Of a stretch of DNA of 64,000 nt, positions 1 through 10,300 are shown in pieces (position 1 is the stretch's first letter; each line of letters opens with the position of its first letter). Location: assembly GCA_965261795.1 (NCBI GenBank), contig OZ253476.1, forward strand, positions 372,001 through 436,000, read 5' to 3'. The translations under genes and the position numbers were made by a program. The stretch comes from CBDCFV01 sp965261795. GTDB lineage: Bacteria; Chloroflexota; Dehalococcoidia; Lucifugimonadales; UBA3495. The notes beneath the pieces were generated by a model, which was not told the origin of the DNA, ran no database searches, and worked only from the letters and a program-made list of their open reading frames with translations.

Positions 1-1
1 G

Positions 2-1183
2 GAATGGCTGGATGTTCTCGGTCGCGTTGCAGCAGGAGAGAGTAGTCAAACAGAGTTCAAACTCGGACTTGGAGACTTGTCAGCGATCGGCAAGGCGATA
101 TGCGCATTTGCGAACACCGAAGGGGGAGTTGTCATCCTGGGAGTATCCAACGCTCAAGAGATTGTGGGCGTCAAAGAGGATGCGGAGCGCGTCCAGGAAA
201 GATTAACGTCGTTCCTTCAAACCGGATGTAGTTCTCCGGTAACCGCCCGTGGCGGGCGTCATGAGGACCCGAAAGGGTGGGTACACTGGCTTGAGATTCC
301 GCGACAACGTGGATTCGAGCCGTTGCGTTATGATGGCCGCGTCTGGGTCCGTCGTGAGCGTAGTATCGTCGAGCCATCGCCCACTGAGCTGCAGGAACTT
401 TATAACGCATTTGGTTATATCTTTACTGAGGAGCGTACAATCCAGGCTGCATCGGCGGCTGAGATAGATATCCAGGTGTTCCGCACTTATCTTCAAAGGA
501 TGGGACTAGAGATGGACGACGGTCCTCAGCCCCGAAATGAGGACGACCTTCGAAATCGTGGTGTGCTTTCGGATTTGGGAGGAACGTTGCATCCGACCCT
601 CTATGGTGTGCTGGCTTTTGGGAAGGAGCCCCAAAGATATCCACAAACACACAACTTCAGGGTAGATTGTGTCGCATATGAGGGAACCGACAGGGCTACA
701 GAGGTTCTCCAAGTCTCAGAAGCCTCCGGCCGTCTAGACGAACAAGTACAACGGGCTGTGGGTTGGTTTGCTAGCCTTGGTCGGTTCGAGTCGTACAAAG
801 AGCTTGTGCGGGGGGATCGCCCGTTGCTGCCGCAAGTGGCGCTGCGGGAGTCGCTGGTGAACGCAGTAGTACACCGGGATTACGCAATCACTGGATCCAA
901 TGTACTGCTTGAGGTTTTCGAACGACACGTCGACGTGACCAGTCCAGGTGGACTGCCTAATCACATGAGCGTCGAGAGCGTACAAGCTGGCGGTCACCCA
1001 CGATCTAGGAATGAGCTGTTGGCTAACTTTATGCTTGTAATGGGTTTAATGGAACAAAGGGGAAGGGGTTGGCCCGTGATGCGTAGGGCGATGCGAGAGT
1101 TCAACGGGACCGAACCCGAGATCATGCAGGGGGACGCCGGCGGATTTGTTCGACTCCGATTTCATTTGAGGGAGCCTGAGTAG
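2..1183 (+). CDS. AlbA_2-domain / GHKL-ATPase-like putative transcriptional regulator (5' partial)
   Basis: The reading frame is open from base 2, so the gene begins before the window; the ATG at 77 is internal. The N-terminal part has the AlbA_2 (Schlafen-like) signature: GESSQTEFK, then CAFANTEGGVVILGV. The C-terminal half has an ATP-binding-like domain: ALRESLVNAVVHRDY, then a DVTSPGGLP stretch and an EQRGRGWPVM segment. Proteins of this architecture are usually called RecG-like or AlbA_2 helix-turn-helix ATP-binding proteins and are thought to act as regulators. The function here is inferred from family only. The stop at 1181-1183 is followed by about 100 bp without features. Confidence 0.8.
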   Translation, partial: EWLDVLGRVAAGESSQTEFKLGLGDLSAIGKAICAFANTEGGVVILGVSNAQEIVGVKEDAERVQERLTSFLQTGCSSPVTARGGRHEDPKGWVHWLEIPRQRGFEPLRYDGRVWVRRERSIVEPSPTELQELYNAFGYIFTEERTIQAASAAEIDIQVFRTYLQRMGLEMDDGPQPRNEDDLRNRGVLSDLGGTLHPTLYGVLAFGKEPQRYPQTHNFRVDCVAYEGTDRATEVLQVSEASGRLDEQVQRAVGWFASLGRFESYKELVRGDRPLLPQVALRESLVNAVVHRDYAITGSNVLLEVFERHVDVTSPGGLPNHMSVESVQAGGHPRSRNELLANFMLVMGLMEQRGRGWPVMRRAMREFNGTEPEIMQGDAGGFVRLRFHLREPE

Positions 1184-1280
1184 ATCAATAAAACTCCATC
1201 CCCTTAGCCTGCCTCGCCTTCAGAAAAGAAGAGCTAAAGTGGGCTGTTGCCCCACAATTGAATAGAGGTTGTTGATAGGG

Positions 1281-1358
1281 TCAGATCCCCATCCACATCT
1301 CAAAGATCGTACTGTCTACGGTCAAGTCAGGCCCACCTAACTGGACAAAATCAAGAAC
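1281..1358 (-). pseudogene. Serine recombinase C-terminal tail remnant
   Basis: Read on the minus strand this encodes VLDFVQLGGPDLTV then an STIFEMWMGI tail and a stop. VLDFVQ is the same C-terminal motif found in the recombinase pseudogene at 3496-5138 (VLDFVQSGPP) and in the remnant at 37768. Nothing upstream continues the gene. It forms the left arm of a roughly 50-bp imperfect inverted repeat with 1484-1549. Confidence 0.55.
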
Positions 1359-1483
1359 CTTCATACGAAAGACACAGTAGCAACGGAAAACTGCGTTACT
1401 CGTGGGCGGTCGATTTGGATACAATCAGGCAAGGTCCGGATGGACAAATAGTTGTGCCACCTTGGCCTAAATCACCGGTTCGA
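1359..1483. other. Spacer between two inverted recombinase tails; no gene seen
   Basis: No coding region is recognisable. The segment ends with GGTTCGAGTC, which resembles a tRNA T-arm, but no cloverleaf can be folded around it. Confidence 0.4.
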
Positions 1484-1549
1484 GTCTGCTTAGGTGGGCC
1501 GGACTTGACGGTAGGCAGTACTGTTTTTGAGATGTGGATGCCCCTATAA
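1484..1549 (+). pseudogene. Second serine recombinase C-terminal tail remnant, inverted
   Basis: The plus strand encodes LGGPDLTV, then STVFEMWMPL and a TAA stop. It is nearly the same tail as 1281-1358 but in the opposite orientation, which creates the inverted repeat. Most likely it is a scar of a second element that ended with a recombinase gene. Confidence 0.55.
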
Positions 1550-1708
1550 GGCTTTCAACGCCCTAGATGCATGGGGGGGCCCCGCTCCCTACACTCTGGA
1601 GTTATAGATCGTAGCGGACGACCAAGGACTAGGGGGCATACTCGGCCCGTCGAATTCATTCTGAAGCCTTCTGGAATTCCGTAACCTAATCGGTAGTTTT
1701 AAGCACGC

Positions 1709-3001
1709 CTACGACGGTTGAGGTACATCCGGCTTGGGCCGTTCCGAACGGCTTGTCCCTCCGGGGCGGGCGAAAAACAGCACAGCCACCGACAACACCG
1801 GCAGGACCATCATCACCAACACGCCAAGGTTGTAAGTCCCGGTCAGGCTGTGGAACACTGCCAAGGGCAGGGGGCCAACCGCCGAAGCGCAAACGGATAT
1901 GGTCATCGCCGGCCCTTGGATCCGGCCTAATCCGATACGGCCGTAGTAGTGGGCCCAGATCGTGCCATGGACGATAGTGTAGGACCCTCCGGAGACACCC
2001 ATCACCACCACATAGACCACTGCCACGAACAGCGAGTCGATTACCGCAGCCAGCGCCAAGGTCGCCAACAGGGTCGCCATCGAGAAAACGACGAGGGCCT
2101 TGGGGCCGACCCGATCCGCCACGAACCCAGCCGCCAGCGAGCTGACCGCGGACGCGGCAGAGTAAATCGCAAAGACTCCCGCCGCAAGGGTTGCACTCAG
2201 CCCGTTCTCTTGGAAGATGGATGTTTGGTGGAAGATCAGCCCCGTGGTAACCAGGCTCGGTGAGCTCAGCGACAACGCCAGCAGCCAGAAGCTGGGGGAC
2301 CTGTAAACCCTGGTATCCCTACGGACTCCGGGCGTTCCTGACCTGGTCTCTGACGCGGGTGGGTGTGACAACCCATCCGGGAACAGTCCTACGTCTTCGG
2401 GCCGGTTTCTGACGATTAACAGCACCACCGGAACGATTAGCCCAATCGCCACCACGCCCAGTACAGCGTAAGCCCCGCGCCAGCCGATGCTGTCAATCAG
2501 AATCCTGACAAACGGCGGGAAAAGAGCAGTGGAGACCACCGCTCCCATGGTCATCATGCCGACGGCCCGGCCTCGCAGCGAGACGAACCATTGGTTTACC
2601 AGCAGGATGCAGTTGATGCCCAACGAGCCTTGGCCCAAGGCGCGCAAACTGGCGAAGGCGATGAAAAAGAGGAGAATGTTGGTGGCGGTGGCCATGCCGA
2701 AGCACGCCGCACCAAGGCCCAGTCCGGCGGCTACCAGCATTATTCTCGGCCCGTACCGGTCAGCAAGGCGGCTCACTAATGTGACCAGAACGGCGCTTAC
2801 TGCGGTGCTGGCCGTGTACAGTAACGAAATTCCGGTGCGGGACAGGTCCGTGTCTTCGATTATGGAATCAATGAATACTGAGAAAACGTAGGACTGGCCC
2901 GGTCCGGTGCAGAATGTGACCAGACCCGCAGCCCCGACGATGAACCATCCATAGAAAACGCGGTGGCCGGGCTTTGGAGAGATGCCAGTTAGCCGGTCCA
3001 T
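1709..3001 (-). CDS. Major facilitator superfamily transporter
   Basis: This 430-residue inner-membrane protein has about 12 hydrophobic segments, with an N-terminal half starting near HRVFYGWFIVGAAGLVTF. The loop between the second and third segments, SRLADRYGPRIML, is the classical MFS motif A; a second copy, FVADRVGPKALVVF, opens the C-terminal half. The length and the duplicated 6+6 layout fit the MFS. The substrate cannot be told; similar proteins are annotated as oxalate/formate or monocarboxylate MFS transporters. It is transcribed alone, with no operon partner. Confidence 0.9.
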   Translation of the reverse strand: MDRLTGISPKPGHRVFYGWFIVGAAGLVTFCTGPGQSYVFSVFIDSIIEDTDLSRTGISLLYTASTAVSAVLVTLVSRLADRYGPRIMLVAAGLGLGAACFGMATATNILLFFIAFASLRALGQGSLGINCILLVNQWFVSLRGRAVGMMTMGAVVSTALFPPFVRILIDSIGWRGAYAVLGVVAIGLIVPVVLLIVRNRPEDVGLFPDGLSHPPASETRSGTPGVRRDTRVYRSPSFWLLALSLSSPSLVTTGLIFHQTSIFQENGLSATLAAGVFAIYSAASAVSSLAAGFVADRVGPKALVVFSMATLLATLALAAVIDSLFVAVVYVVVMGVSGGSYTIVHGTIWAHYYGRIGLGRIQGPAMTISVCASAVGPLPLAVFHSLTGTYNLGVLVMMVLPVLSVAVLFFARPGGTSRSERPKPDVPQPS

Positions 3002-3495
3002 TTCATGCGACTATCCGGCTGGTAAGGATGCGAAGACCAGGTCAGGTCCACATCACCTCTACTGATTACGGTCATACGTCTACCTCAAAACGGCAACAAT
3101 AGCAGCACTCTGGAGGACTTGACCGTCAGCGTGGTGTTGACGCGAAGCGCTACGGGCACTTGAGTACACTTTTGCCTGAGTTTAACCTGGTTTCTCTTCG
3201 AAGTTCTTGGATTTGTCAATGGATATGTTCGGGCTCTCGCGGGTCGCCATGGCTTGCCGCCCGGGTTCATGTATACCTTTGAAAGGGTAGTAGCGAGCTG
3301 ATGCTACGCCCAGCGTTCAGCATCTCTTTTCGAATTTGGAGGCCAGCTTTTGACTTCGGACGGGAAGTTAATGGCCGAGAGTGCGAGCCCCTTGAGAGGA
3401 GCAAAGGTAGTACTTGGCCCCAAACAAAGGGAAAGGTGGCCCTCGATAGGATACCGCCTACCGTCAAGTTAGGGAAGAAAAAGTGGGCCTGAGTG
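3002..3495. other. Intergenic region, no gene recognised
   Basis: About 490 bp. Short open frames on both strands have no recognisable domain or credible start. Confidence 0.4.
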
Positions 3496-5138
3496 TTACT
3501 GTACTACAAACTTTTGAATGGGTGCTGGTCCTTTAGCGCCCCGAGGAACGGAAGTCCTAGTCCAGTTTGGTGGGCCGGACTGGACAAAATCGAGAACCGG
3601 GGCCGATTCCGACGTTACCCCGTCCGACGGCATGGGGATGGTGTACGTCAGCTCGGCTTGGTCGTCCACGATTTCAATGCGCTTTACGAAGTTGCGGATG
3701 AGGGCCTTACGCTCCGGGAAGGGACCTTCCTGGAGGAACTCCCGGAAGTCGGCCACGTACCCCCGAATTTCCTCGTGGTGGGCAGGTCGGCCCGACGCGC
3801 TGCTCCAACTGGCCCTCGGCCTCTTCCCTGACCGCCGTGAGCTGGTCCTGCCGCGCCTTCAGGAATAGGATGAGGGGCGACAGAACCTCCGCCGGGCAAC
3901 TGCTTGGTCTCAAGGACCTGGTAGAGGTTCTCCAACCGAGCGTCCACGTCGGCAAGCTCGCTGCTGATGGCAGTCAGCCTGCCGTTGACCTCCCCGGCCA
4001 GGTTGTCGATCTCCTCGGCCACCATCGTAACCAGCTCGGTGATGGTCTCCTCGGTGAGAATCCGCTCCCTGACTTTCTCGATGACCAGGTCCTCGACCTT
4101 CGTGGCATTCAGGTAGCGGGCGGTGCAGGCCCCGGCGCCTTCCCGGAACAGGCTGCCGCAGACGTAGTAGGCGAACTGGTCGCTCTTGGCTCCCTGAGCT
4201 GAGTAGGGTTTGCCGCACACCCCGCAGCGGAGCATGCCGCTCAGAAGGTACTGGCTGCCAACCCGTGCGTGCCGCTGCCTCGCCAGCGCCCGCTCGTGCA
4301 GCCCCTGCTGCACGAGGTCGAAGGTCTCCCTCGACACCAACGCGGGCCAGGCGTCCTCCACCCTCACCGGCTCCTGGGCCTTCCCGTCCTTGCTCTTCAC
4401 GCCCCATACGGCGGCGCCGGTGTAGGCCTCGTTGGTCAGCAGGTAGTGAACCACATTCTTCTGCCAACGCCGCCCCTTGTGGGTGATGCCCAGGTTGTTC
4501 AACTCCTTGCAGATTCCCTTCAACCCGTTGCCCCGCCGGGAACTCTCGAATATCTCCTTCACGATGGGCGCGGCCACCGGGTCAAGCTCCAGGGTGGGGC
4601 GGTCCTTCACCCCGTCGCTGACCTTGATGCGATTGTAGCCGAAGGAGGCCTTGGAACCCAAGAAGAAGCCCCGGGACGCCGCCTCCCGCATTCCCCGCAC
4701 GACCTCCTGGGCAAGATTTTCCGAGTAAAATTCGTCCACGCTCTCGATGATGGCCTCCATCAGCTTGCCGGTGGGGGAATCGTCGGCGTGTTCTGTGATG
4801 GAGACGACGCGGATGCCCCTTCTTCTGAGCATGGACTTGAAGGCGACGGCGTGCTCCCTTTTGCGGGTGAAGCGGGAGAATTTCCAGACGAGAATGACCT
4901 GGAATGGGGCGGTGGCCTTGCCGCCCTCGTCGATCATCTGCCTGAACTGGGGCCTATCTGCGATGCGCCCGCTCTCGGCCTCGTCCACGTACTCGCGGGC
5001 GACGGTGTAGCCGTTGGCCTTGGCGAAATCCCGGAGCGCCCGTAGCTGGGCGGCGACCGACAGGTCCACGTCCTGGCGGTCGCTGGAGACCCGGGCGTAG
5101 AGGGCCGCCGGGGTCAGGGGTTGTAGGTGCTTCTTCAT
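3496..5138 (-). pseudogene. Large serine recombinase, frameshifted in its C-terminal third
   Basis: A site-specific recombinase of the resolvase/invertase large-serine class. The start at 5138 is chosen because MKKHLQPLTPAALYARVSSD places the catalytic serine (YARVSS) at the usual distance and because the ATG overlaps the upstream RHH stop as ATGA. The resolvase domain (residues 1-150, with FSRFTRKREHAVAF) is followed by the recombinase domain and a zinc ribbon (LRCGVCGKPYSAQ ... YYVCGS). After KQLPG near 3890 the frame breaks; the continuation is AEVLSPLILFLKARQDQL in another frame, then VADFREFLQEGPFPERKAL in a third, down to VLDFVQSGPP. At least two indels are therefore needed, and a full-length product is unlikely. 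Confidence 0.8.
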
Positions 5139-5365
5139 GCTGGCCTCCCTGAATCTTCCTGGTCGGCATGGCGAGCGCGGAGTCTCTCGTACCGGATGGT
5201 CAGCAGCCACTCCCGCTCTTCCATGTAGTTGCGGAGGGCCTCGCGGATAAGCTCGCTCATGGTGCGGCCCTCCTCGCGCATCACGTCCTGCACCTGCTCG
5301 GCCATCTCAGGCGGCAGGGAGAAGGTGATGGTCTTGGTGTTCCTGTTGATGAGCTTTCGGTTCAT
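5135..5365 (-). CDS. Ribbon-helix-helix (CopG/Arc-like) DNA-binding protein
   Basis: About 76 residues from the ATG at 5365. TKTITFSLPPEMAEQV is the beta strand and first helix of an RHH fold, and EEGRTMSELIREALRNYM is the second helix. The stop overlaps the recombinase start by 4 bp (ATGA), so the two are translationally coupled. It probably represses the operon or serves as a directionality cofactor for the recombinase; that role is inference. Confidence 0.75.
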   Translation of the reverse strand: MNRKLINRNTKTITFSLPPEMAEQVQDVMREEGRTMSELIREALRNYMEEREWLLTIRYERLRARHADQEDSGRPA

Positions 5366-5541
5366 AAGCTGTCTTACTATGTAAGGTATGACATCTGGCC
5401 GTCCGCTGTCAAGATTACCCTCCGGCGAGGAAGGGGCAAAACTAAACCGGCTATAGGGCAATTCGCTCCTAGAAACGTGGCCGGAAACTGGCTTCAGCCG
5501 GGTGGTCAGCTATACTTGAGCCATCAAGAAATAGCGAGGGC

Positions 5542-5859
5542 TTGAGCATGATGGGAGAGCGGTCGGACCAGAGGGGCCTCTGGGAAGCGGACCGGTTGTA
5601 TCTGGACCACGTGGGGCGGGACACCTACTACGGACTGTTGGCATCACTGCGGGGCCGCCTGTTCCGGGACCCTGATTTCGCCGGGTTCTACTGCGCCGAC
5701 AACGGCCGGGACAGTGTGCCGCCCAGCCTGCTGGCGACGGCGCTCCTGCTCCAGTCCCACGACAAGGTGAGCGACGCCGAGGCCAAGGCCCGGGCCGACT
5801 TCGACATCCGGTGGAAGAGCCTGCCCTCGGCCACGATCGGGGGTGGCCTTGGGGATTGA
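5542..5859 (+). CDS. IS1182 transposase, frame 1 (N-terminal part)
   Basis: Encodes the N-terminal transposase domain (LWEADRLYLDHVG ... SVPPSLLATALLLQSHDKVSDAEA). The frame ends at a TGA just after the sequence GGGGGTGGCCTTGGGG; the next frame overlaps by 17 bp. SVPPSLLATALLLQ is typical of the DUF772 domain at the start of IS1182 transposases. Confidence 0.75.
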   Translation: MSMMGERSDQRGLWEADRLYLDHVGRDTYYGLLASLRGRLFRDPDFAGFYCADNGRDSVPPSLLATALLLQSHDKVSDAEAKARADFDIRWKSLPSATIGGGLGD

Positions 5860-6403
5860 GGTGGAAGACCGTCCCTTCGCCAAGAGTACGCTGCAGGTGT
5901 TCCGCGCCCAGCTGATACTGCACGGCAAGGTGCGGGAGGTGTTCGAGTCCAGCCTGCGTTTGGCCCGGGAGTCGGGGTATCTGAAAGGGCGCGGGATGCG
6001 GGTGGCGTTGGACACGACCAACATCCTGGGCCGTGGCGCGGTGAAGGACACGTATAATCTGTTGGCGGACGGGATAGTCAAGCTGTTGCGGGCGCTGGCG
6101 GCGGTGGAGAAGTCCAGCGTCAAGGAATGGGGCAAGGCCCGGGGATATGAGGGGTACCTGGGTTCCAGCGTGAAGGGCGAAGCCGCCATCGACTGGAGCG
6201 ACAAACGGGCGCGGGCGGCGCTGCTGTCCTTGATAGTAGCTGACGCCGACCGGTTGCTGGAGTTGTCGCGGCAGGCGCAGGGGGAATTGGGGGAGGACAG
6301 CGCTGAGCGGCAGCAGATAGTGGCGGCGGCGGAACTGCTGGGGCAGTTGCTGCTCCAGAGCCTGCCCCCGGCCCCGAACGGGGGACGTGGAGCGGACCGA
6401 TGA
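5843..6403 (+). CDS. IS1182 transposase, frame 2 (middle part)
   Basis: Continues the protein directly: GIEVEDRPFAKSTLQVFRAQL, then MRVALDTTNILGRGAVKDTYN, which holds the first catalytic Asp (VALDTT). It ends at a TGA after CCCCCGGCCCCGAACGGGGG and overlaps frame 3 by 17 bp. Confidence 0.75.
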   Translation: MALGIEVEDRPFAKSTLQVFRAQLILHGKVREVFESSLRLARESGYLKGRGMRVALDTTNILGRGAVKDTYNLLADGIVKLLRALAAVEKSSVKEWGKARGYEGYLGSSVKGEAAIDWSDKRARAALLSLIVADADRLLELSRQAQGELGEDSAERQQIVAAAELLGQLLLQSLPPAPNGGRGADR

Positions 6404-7385
6404 CGGAGTGAATCTCAAGGACGGGGTGAGCCGGGACCGGATGATGTCGGTGCATGACCCGGAGATGCGCCACGGCCACAAGAGCAGCAGTAGACGGTTT
6501 GACGGACACAAGGCGGCCATCGTCGTGGATACCGGCTCCCAGTTGATCACCGCCGTGGACGTATTGCCCGGCAACGCTCCGGACAACCTGGGATCGCTGG
6601 AATTGGTGGAGCGGAGCGAGGCCAACACCGGTGTGCCGGTGGAGGAAGCCATGGGCGACGCCGCCTATGGGGATGGCGATACCAGGCAGGCCTTCGCCGA
6701 TGCGGGACGCCGGTTGGTGGCCAGAGTGCCGGGACGGCCCGGCCGGAAGCACTTTCCCAAGGATGACTTTGTCATCGACCTGGCCGCGGGCAGTTGCACC
6801 TGTCCGGCGGGACAGGTTACCCACACCATCGTGCCGGCGGGAAAGCGGACGGACCGCAGGGGGCGGGTCCACCGCTTGCAGGCCTTCCAGTTCGACGGGG
6901 CCGAATGTCGGACATGTCCACTGCGGTCCCAGTGCATCGCAGCCAAGGGGAGCAGGGGGCGGCGGGTGCTGGTCCATCCCCAGGAAGCCCTGCTGCAGCA
7001 GGCCCGATCGTTGCAGCAAAGCACTCACTATGACGAATATCGAGTGCGCCGAGTGGTCGTGGAGCACCGGTTGGCCCGACTGGTCCAGTTGGGCCTTCGC
7101 CAGTCCCGCTATTTCGGCAGGGTCAAGACCAGGTTCCAGCTGTATCTGGCTGCCACGGTAGCCAACCTGACCCTGGTGGCCGGGAAACTCGGGTGGTCGG
7201 GCCGTACCGGTGGCGGCGCAACAGGCCGCAGCGTCGTCCTCAATATTGTCCCCTTTGTTGTCGCCCATGCTGCGACCAATTTCTGCGCGGTCCGGCTCGG
7301 ACAACTGTGCTCCGTGATCCTGCTCACGTCGGCTTTATTGCCCAAATCCCCCTACCCAACCAGGACTTTCCGGCCACGTTTCTAG
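6387..7385 (+). CDS. IS1182 transposase, frame 3 (catalytic C-terminal part)
   Basis: The DDE_Tnp_1 catalytic core: SRRFDGHKAAIVVDT, then EEAMGDAAYGDG with the second Asp, a Cys-rich linker (CTCPAGQ ... CRTCPLRSQC) and a C-terminal Y-R-x-x-x-E-like region (YDEYRVRRVVVEHRL). The stop codon lies inside the right terminal repeat. Confidence 0.78.
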   Translation: MERTDDGVNLKDGVSRDRMMSVHDPEMRHGHKSSSRRFDGHKAAIVVDTGSQLITAVDVLPGNAPDNLGSLELVERSEANTGVPVEEAMGDAAYGDGDTRQAFADAGRRLVARVPGRPGRKHFPKDDFVIDLAAGSCTCPAGQVTHTIVPAGKRTDRRGRVHRLQAFQFDGAECRTCPLRSQCIAAKGSRGRRVLVHPQEALLQQARSLQQSTHYDEYRVRRVVVEHRLARLVQLGLRQSRYFGRVKTRFQLYLAATVANLTLVAGKLGWSGRTGGGATGRSVVLNIVPFVVAHAATNFCAVRLGQLCSVILLTSALLPKSPYPTRTFRPRF

Positions 7386-7398
7386 GGGATTTTTTTGC

Positions 7399-10300
7399 GG
7401 TCTATCCCCGCGAGTGCGGGGGAACCTAGCAGAGTCTCAGCGAGATAGGTTGGCATTCCGGTCTATCCCCGCGAGTGCGGGGGAACCGTATGGAAATCGA
7501 ACACACGGGATATCGGGCAGGGTCTATCCCCGCGAGTGCGGGGGAACCGCCTTCCGGGCAGGCCTAGCAGGCCAGTACGTGGGTCTATCCCCGCGAGTGC
7601 GGGGGAACCGTGAGTTGTTGTTCGTTCACTCGCTTGGGCACGGGTCTATCCCCGCGAGTGCGGGGGAACCTTTATCCGCGAATTCAAAGCCGCCAACGCG
7701 CAGGGTCTATCCCCGCGAGTGCGGGGGAACCGCTCTTCTGCGGGCGTGTCGTCAGGCATGATGAGGTCTATCCCCGCGAGTGCGGGGGAACCTCGGCTAC
7801 TAGTTCCCACCCGCTGTTTAGGTAGGGTCTATCCCCGCGAGTGCGGGGGAACCTCTTCCTAATCGCCTCTCCATTGCTGCGCGCCGGGTCTATCCCCGCG
7901 AGTGCGGGGGAACCGTAGTGTTGGCATCCCGTAGCAGCGTCAATACCGGTCTATCCCCGCGAGTGCGGGGGAACCGGTGATGCTGGTGGTCATCGCTCCG
8001 CTCCCGACGGTCTATCCCCGCGAGTGCGGGGGAACCGACGCACGCATATTTTCCCTATCGCCATTCGGAGGTCTATCCCCGCGAGTGCGGGGGAACCCCT
8101 TAGCGTACAGTCTCACGGTAACTACCTGCTGGGTCTATCCCCGCGAGTGCGGGGGAACCATGTCCTCGGTCCTACTAGCAGGACCGGCCAAGGGTCTATC
8201 CCCGCGAGTGCGGGGGAACCCTCCTCCTAATCGTCTCTCCATCGCTGCTCGTCGGTCTATCCCCGCGAGTGCGGGGGAACCGCTCTCCGGTATCTCTCCT
8301 CTCACTCGTCTGGCGGTCTATCCCCGCGAGTGCGGGGGAACCATACTAAGGCAAGTGAGAAGTCAAGTCTCTACCGGTCTATCCCCGCGAGTGCGGGGGA
8401 ACGGACCTGAGCCGACTTGAGTCACAAATGGAGCCGGTCTATCCCCGCGAGTGCGGGGGAACCGCTGAGTGCTATCGTGTATGCTACCGGCTCCGGGGTC
8501 TATCCCCGCGAGTGCGGGGGAACCTTGTCCGGACAGCCTGCTGCGCATGGCATCCGCGGTCTATCCCCGCGAGTGCGGGGGAACCGCTACCTCGATGCTG
8601 TCGCGGGCCACGATCGGGGGTCTATCCCCGCGAGTGCGGGGGAACCTGTCAGCCATGATTTTTCATCCCCTTTCTGTCCGGTCTATCCCCGCGAGTGCGG
8701 GGGAACCCCGTTATACACTCATTGGCGTATGCTTGTCGGCGGTCTATCCCCGCGAGTGCGGGGGAACCCTCGCCGGAGTCTGGTGAGTGGGCAATTACGA
8801 GGGTCTATCCCCGCGAGTGCGGGGGAACCTAGCAAAAGTCGACCCCATACGAAAGGCGTGGGGGTCTATCCCCGCGAGTGCGGGGGAACCCCTCTCCCGA
8901 TGTATCCGTTCTTGCCTCAACTAGGTCTATCCCCGCGAGTGCGGGGGAACCGCTCCGTGTGAGCCTTTTACTGTGACGTAGAGAGGTCTATCCCCGCGAG
9001 TGCGGGGGAACCGCCGACGTGGAACCGGTCTGGCCGCCAGATGAGGGTCTATCCCCGCGAGTGCGGGGGAACCGATACTCGCAATGCTCAGCCAACCATA
9101 CCAGACGGTCTATCCCCGCGAGTGCGGGGGAACCTCTCTCTCTGTAAAACCCGCATCCCGCATCATCGGTCTATCCCCGCGAGTGCGGGGGAACCCCTTG
9201 ATTGTGTGCCATAATAATGGCACAGGAAGGTCTATCCCCGCGAGTGCGGGGGAACCATCATTTTGCGCTCCTCCAAAAAGTCAACTCGGGGTCTATCCCC
9301 GCGAGTGCGGGGGAACCGACCAGGTGGCGGCCTCGCTTGGGGTTACCTGGGGTCTATCCCCGCGAGTGCGGGGGAACCCTCAAGCAGTGCGTGATATAGG
9401 TCGCCCATGTCGGTCTATCCCCGCGAGTGCGGGGGAACCCTCCGGCTCGCCTGGGTGAGTGGTCCCTCGTTCGGTCTATCCCCGCGAGTGCGGGGGAACC
9501 CTCTGGTCGCGCTGGATGTGCCGAATTGCTGGGGGTCTATCCCCGCGAGTGCGGGGGAACCTCCTCCAGCTCTCCTCCTATCCATGCGGTGGCCGGTCTA
9601 TCCCCGCGAGTGCGGGGGAACCCCCCTGTATCTGCGTCTACTAATCTTACCAACCGGTCTATCCCCGCGAGTGCGGGGGAACCTTCAAGCGTAGCGAAGT
9701 GACTCTGTGTGTATGGGGTCTATCCCCGCGAGTGCGGGGGAACCCATGCCAGCCATGTCTAGGATGAAGTCGCTGCCGGTCTATCCCCGCGAGTGCGGGG
9801 GAACCTTACACCCCGGCGCATTTTTCCAATCACCAATCGGTCTATCCCCGCGAGTGCGGGGGAACCAGTGCTCATCTTTACGGTAGCCATGTTTGTCACG
9901 GTCTATCCCCGCGAGTGCGGGGGAACCGTTCCAATTCCCATTTGGTGTCCCCCTCTCTTAGGTCTATCCCCGCGAGTGCGGGGGAACCCCGGCTTTGGCG
10001 TCGGGTGCGGGACATGATACGGGTCTATCCCCGCGAGTGCGGGGGAACCTTCGTCAGGCCGGTAATCGTGGCTCCAGTCAAGGGTCTATCCCCGCGAGTG
10101 CGGGGGAACCGCAGCAAGTGTGGTGCCGGTGTGTGCCCAATCAGGTCTATCCCCGCGAGTGCGGGGGAACCTTGGCCCGCACGCGCACCTGGTAGGGCTG
10201 GCCGGGTCTATCCCCGCGAGTGCGGGGGAACCCCCCGCCGACCGCGAGCACCACCGTGGCGATGAGGTCTATCCCCGCGAGTGCGGGGGAACCGAGGACC

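Larger units (their letters stand above)
5469..7385 (+). mobile_element. IS1182-family insertion sequence, copy 1
   Basis: The ends are matching inverted repeats: CTAGAAACGTGGCCGGAAA at 5469-5487, and its reverse complement ending at 7385. CTAG at both ends may be a 4-bp target duplication. The transposase is split over three overlapping frames in the same way as copy 2 (59610-61523). The element ends only 13 bp before the distal CRISPR repeat. Confidence 0.85.

Noticed and set aside
1440..1500. tRNA-like T-arm (GGTTCGAGTC)
   Set aside because: No D-arm, anticodon arm or matching acceptor stem can be built; the region is a recombinase remnant.
1281..1549. MITE defined by a 50-bp inverted repeat
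   Set aside because: Both arms translate to the same recombinase C-terminus, so they are better read as two gene remnants in opposite orientation.
4269..5045. ORF antisense to the serine recombinase
   Set aside because: The recombinase frame has all the expected motifs; the antisense frame has none.
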